Source of the DNA: Planctomycetota bacterium
GTDB lineage: Bacteria; Planctomycetota; Phycisphaerae; UBA1845; UTPLA1
Reading direction: 5' to 3'
Length of the DNA: 52,812 nucleotides
Assembly (NCBI GenBank): GCA_016712275.1
Contig: JADJRI010000044.1
Location: 1 to 52,812, forward strand
In this document: positions 48,975 through 52,812 of the stretch, piece by piece
How positions within the stretch are numbered: position 1 is the first letter of the stretch
Layout of the letters: the number at the start of each line of letters is the position of its first letter
The notes under the pieces: generated by a model
The model's database searches: none
What the model was told of the DNA's origin: nothing
Seen by the model: only the letters and a program-made list of their open reading frames with translations
Program-made: the position numbers and the translations under genes

Positions 48975-49534
48975 ATGGATGATTCGGTCACAACCGACGA
49001 GCAACTGATGGCTCAAATCGCACGCGGCGATCAGGCGGCGTTGGCCGCGTTGACTCAGCGGTATTGGGAAGCGATACGCCGATTCTGTGCTTCATACATG
49101 GATGACGATGCGCTGGGTGAAGATGTCGCTCAGGAGACATTTTCAAAACTGGCGGCCACCGGGGAATTGCCCACCGGGGCTGTGAAGCCCTGGTTGTACA
49201 AGGTCGCGCGCAACCGTTGCCTCGATATTCTGCGGCGGCATCAGCGAAGTCCCACCCACAATCGGCCCATCAAGTCCGGCTTCGATGCGGCCCGCGAGAC
49301 GGCCGGCCCCCAGACGCGTGCCGTACGGGAGGAACGCGCCGAGCTGATTCGACAGATCATTTCAACCATGCCAGAAGAATATAAGAGTGTCCTGGTGCTC
49401 AAGCATTACGAGAGCCTTTCGCGCGAAGAGATGGCGGAGGCCCTTGGGATTACCGATGCGGCGGTCAAGGGGCGCTCGTTCGGGCATCGGAACACCTGCG
49501 TCAGGAACTCCTGAAGCACACCAAGTTCTCATAA
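48975..49534 (+). CDS. ECF-type sigma factor (frame break near the end)
   Basis: About 186 residues when bridged. Region 2 is clear (DEQLMAQIARGDQAALAALT, DALGEDVAQETFSKLA, KPWLYKVARNRCLDILRRHQ), and region 4 too (MPEEYKSVLVLKHYESLSRE, EMAEALGITDAAVKG). The frame breaks near 49470, where GGGG should read GGGGG. The true end is ALVRASEHLRQELLKHTKFS with TAA at 49532-49534. It should redirect RNA polymerase to a small regulon. The next gene, 67 bases on, starts with a zinc anti-sigma motif fused to a kinase, the expected partner. Confidence 0.9.
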
Positions 49535-49601
49535 GTGATTGTGACGGTCACATACGCGGCGTTGGCTTTCGGCGGCCGGTCCTTTTTCGTACCATGAATC
49601 C

Positions 49602-52119
<2,518 letters not shown>

Positions 52120-52135
52120 ACATGGCGGCCGGAAA

Positions 52136-52812
52136 TCACTTCGGCAGCGCGCCGAGTCGATCGTAAAGCGATGCCTCCAGTTTGCGAACGGCAAAGGCAT
52201 AGACGATGGCTCCGACCATGACGATGAGCATGGTGGCGAATGAAAGCATCGGATAGGCGTTGGCCGCTTCCTGCATTTTCGTCTGAAACTCCGGACTCTT
52301 GGGATCGATATTATTCTGCATGGCCTCATTAAAAATCGGATAGGCCGATGCAAATACAAGGCTATAGGAAGCGCAGCACGTGCCCACCATCACGATGCTG
52401 GTGATGAGGCAGAGCTTCGCCGCGTGAATGGCAGACACCGCGGCATCGTTGGACTTTCGCTCGCCCGCCGCCGAAAAATTTGCCAGGCGAAGCATGAGAA
52501 ATGCGGTCCATGGCACATTGAACAGCGGAATAAACGACAAGCCCAGCGCCATGCCCGCGCTGACATCATCAGACTCCGCCGAATCGCCGGGCGTCGGCAT
52601 GCACCCGATGGATCCACATCAATTGAAAGACAATGGCAACAGGAATGCAGATCAACCACAAGCAACTCAATCCACCGAAAATAAGATTCGCCGGCATGGC
52701 TGCGTTCGACGGGTTTGGGTTTCCGACCATGTTGGGTGAGATGAGGTTGACCGCGCTGGTCACTGTTCCGAAGGCGCAAATGAAAAGCCAGAATCCCAAC
52801 ATCCATGTCGTG
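52136..52812 (-). CDS. Membrane protein, partial, one frame break
   Basis: The first frame (52802 or beyond) reads MLGFWLFICAFGTVTSAVNL and ends with WIHRVHADARRFGG. A break near 52590 leads into DDVSAGMALGLSFIPLFNVP and two more membrane stretches (LCLITSIVMVGTCCASYSLV, FATMLIVMVGAIVYAFAVRK). About 222 residues with at least four helices. The frame stays open to the window edge, so the N-terminus may lie outside. I do not recognise the family. It is convergent with the kinase gene, their ends being 16 bases apart. Confidence 0.65.

Overview
The window looks like a stretch of a Planctomycetota chromosome, possibly Phycisphaerae-like. The class is inference. Supporting signs are two GroEL paralogues around one GroES, an ECF sigma factor next to a zinc-finger/Ser-Thr kinase/TPR fusion, secreted proteins with TSQP-type or Asn/Asp-rich linkers, and a long run of secreted amidohydrolase-fold paralogues.

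Layout. 1-2.6 kb: a partial membrane/coiled-coil protein (-) and a DUF502 membrane protein (+). 2.7-7.6 kb: an accessory island with a REP-type (RAYT) transposase, broken Rhs core copies, two toxin-tip/immunity modules and several repeat families. 7.6-18 kb: housekeeping genes, comprising a secreted acidic-tailed protein, a PduO-type cobalamin adenosyltransferase, an Mla lipid-transport operon (mlaE-mlaF-mlaD), a primary-like sigma factor, ribosomal protein S1, a MaoC hydratase and a membrane protein. 18.3-24.6 kb: a chaperone cluster groEL1-groES-groEL2-dnaJ-grpE plus an FmdB-type zinc ribbon. 24.7-28.6 kb: PilZ protein, a secreted protein and a CHASE2-adenylate cyclase. 28.9-41.9 kb: eight tightly packed genes coding for nine amidohydrolase-fold domains, of which only one keeps the full visible metal ligand set. 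42.4-43.8 kb: a C2H2 zinc-finger protein and rpsD. 43.8-48.8 kb: three secreted proteins (-) with Asn/Asp-rich linkers, one a matrixin-type metalloprotease. 48.9-52.8 kb: ECF sigma factor, its likely kinase/anti-sigma partner, and a partial membrane protein.

Reading-frame quality is poor. At least twenty single-base or two-base breaks are spread over genes that should be intact (groEL1, groEL2, dnaJ, the primary-like sigma factor). Many sit in or near short homopolymers. I read most of them as sequencing or assembly errors and annotate the genes across the breaks. The Rhs island is different: its breaks coincide with duplicated blocks and element boundaries, so that decay looks biological.

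The two most interesting systems are the Rhs tip/immunity cassette bracketed by outward-facing copies of the transposase-end sequence, and the secreted array of mostly catalytically degenerate amidohydrolases.
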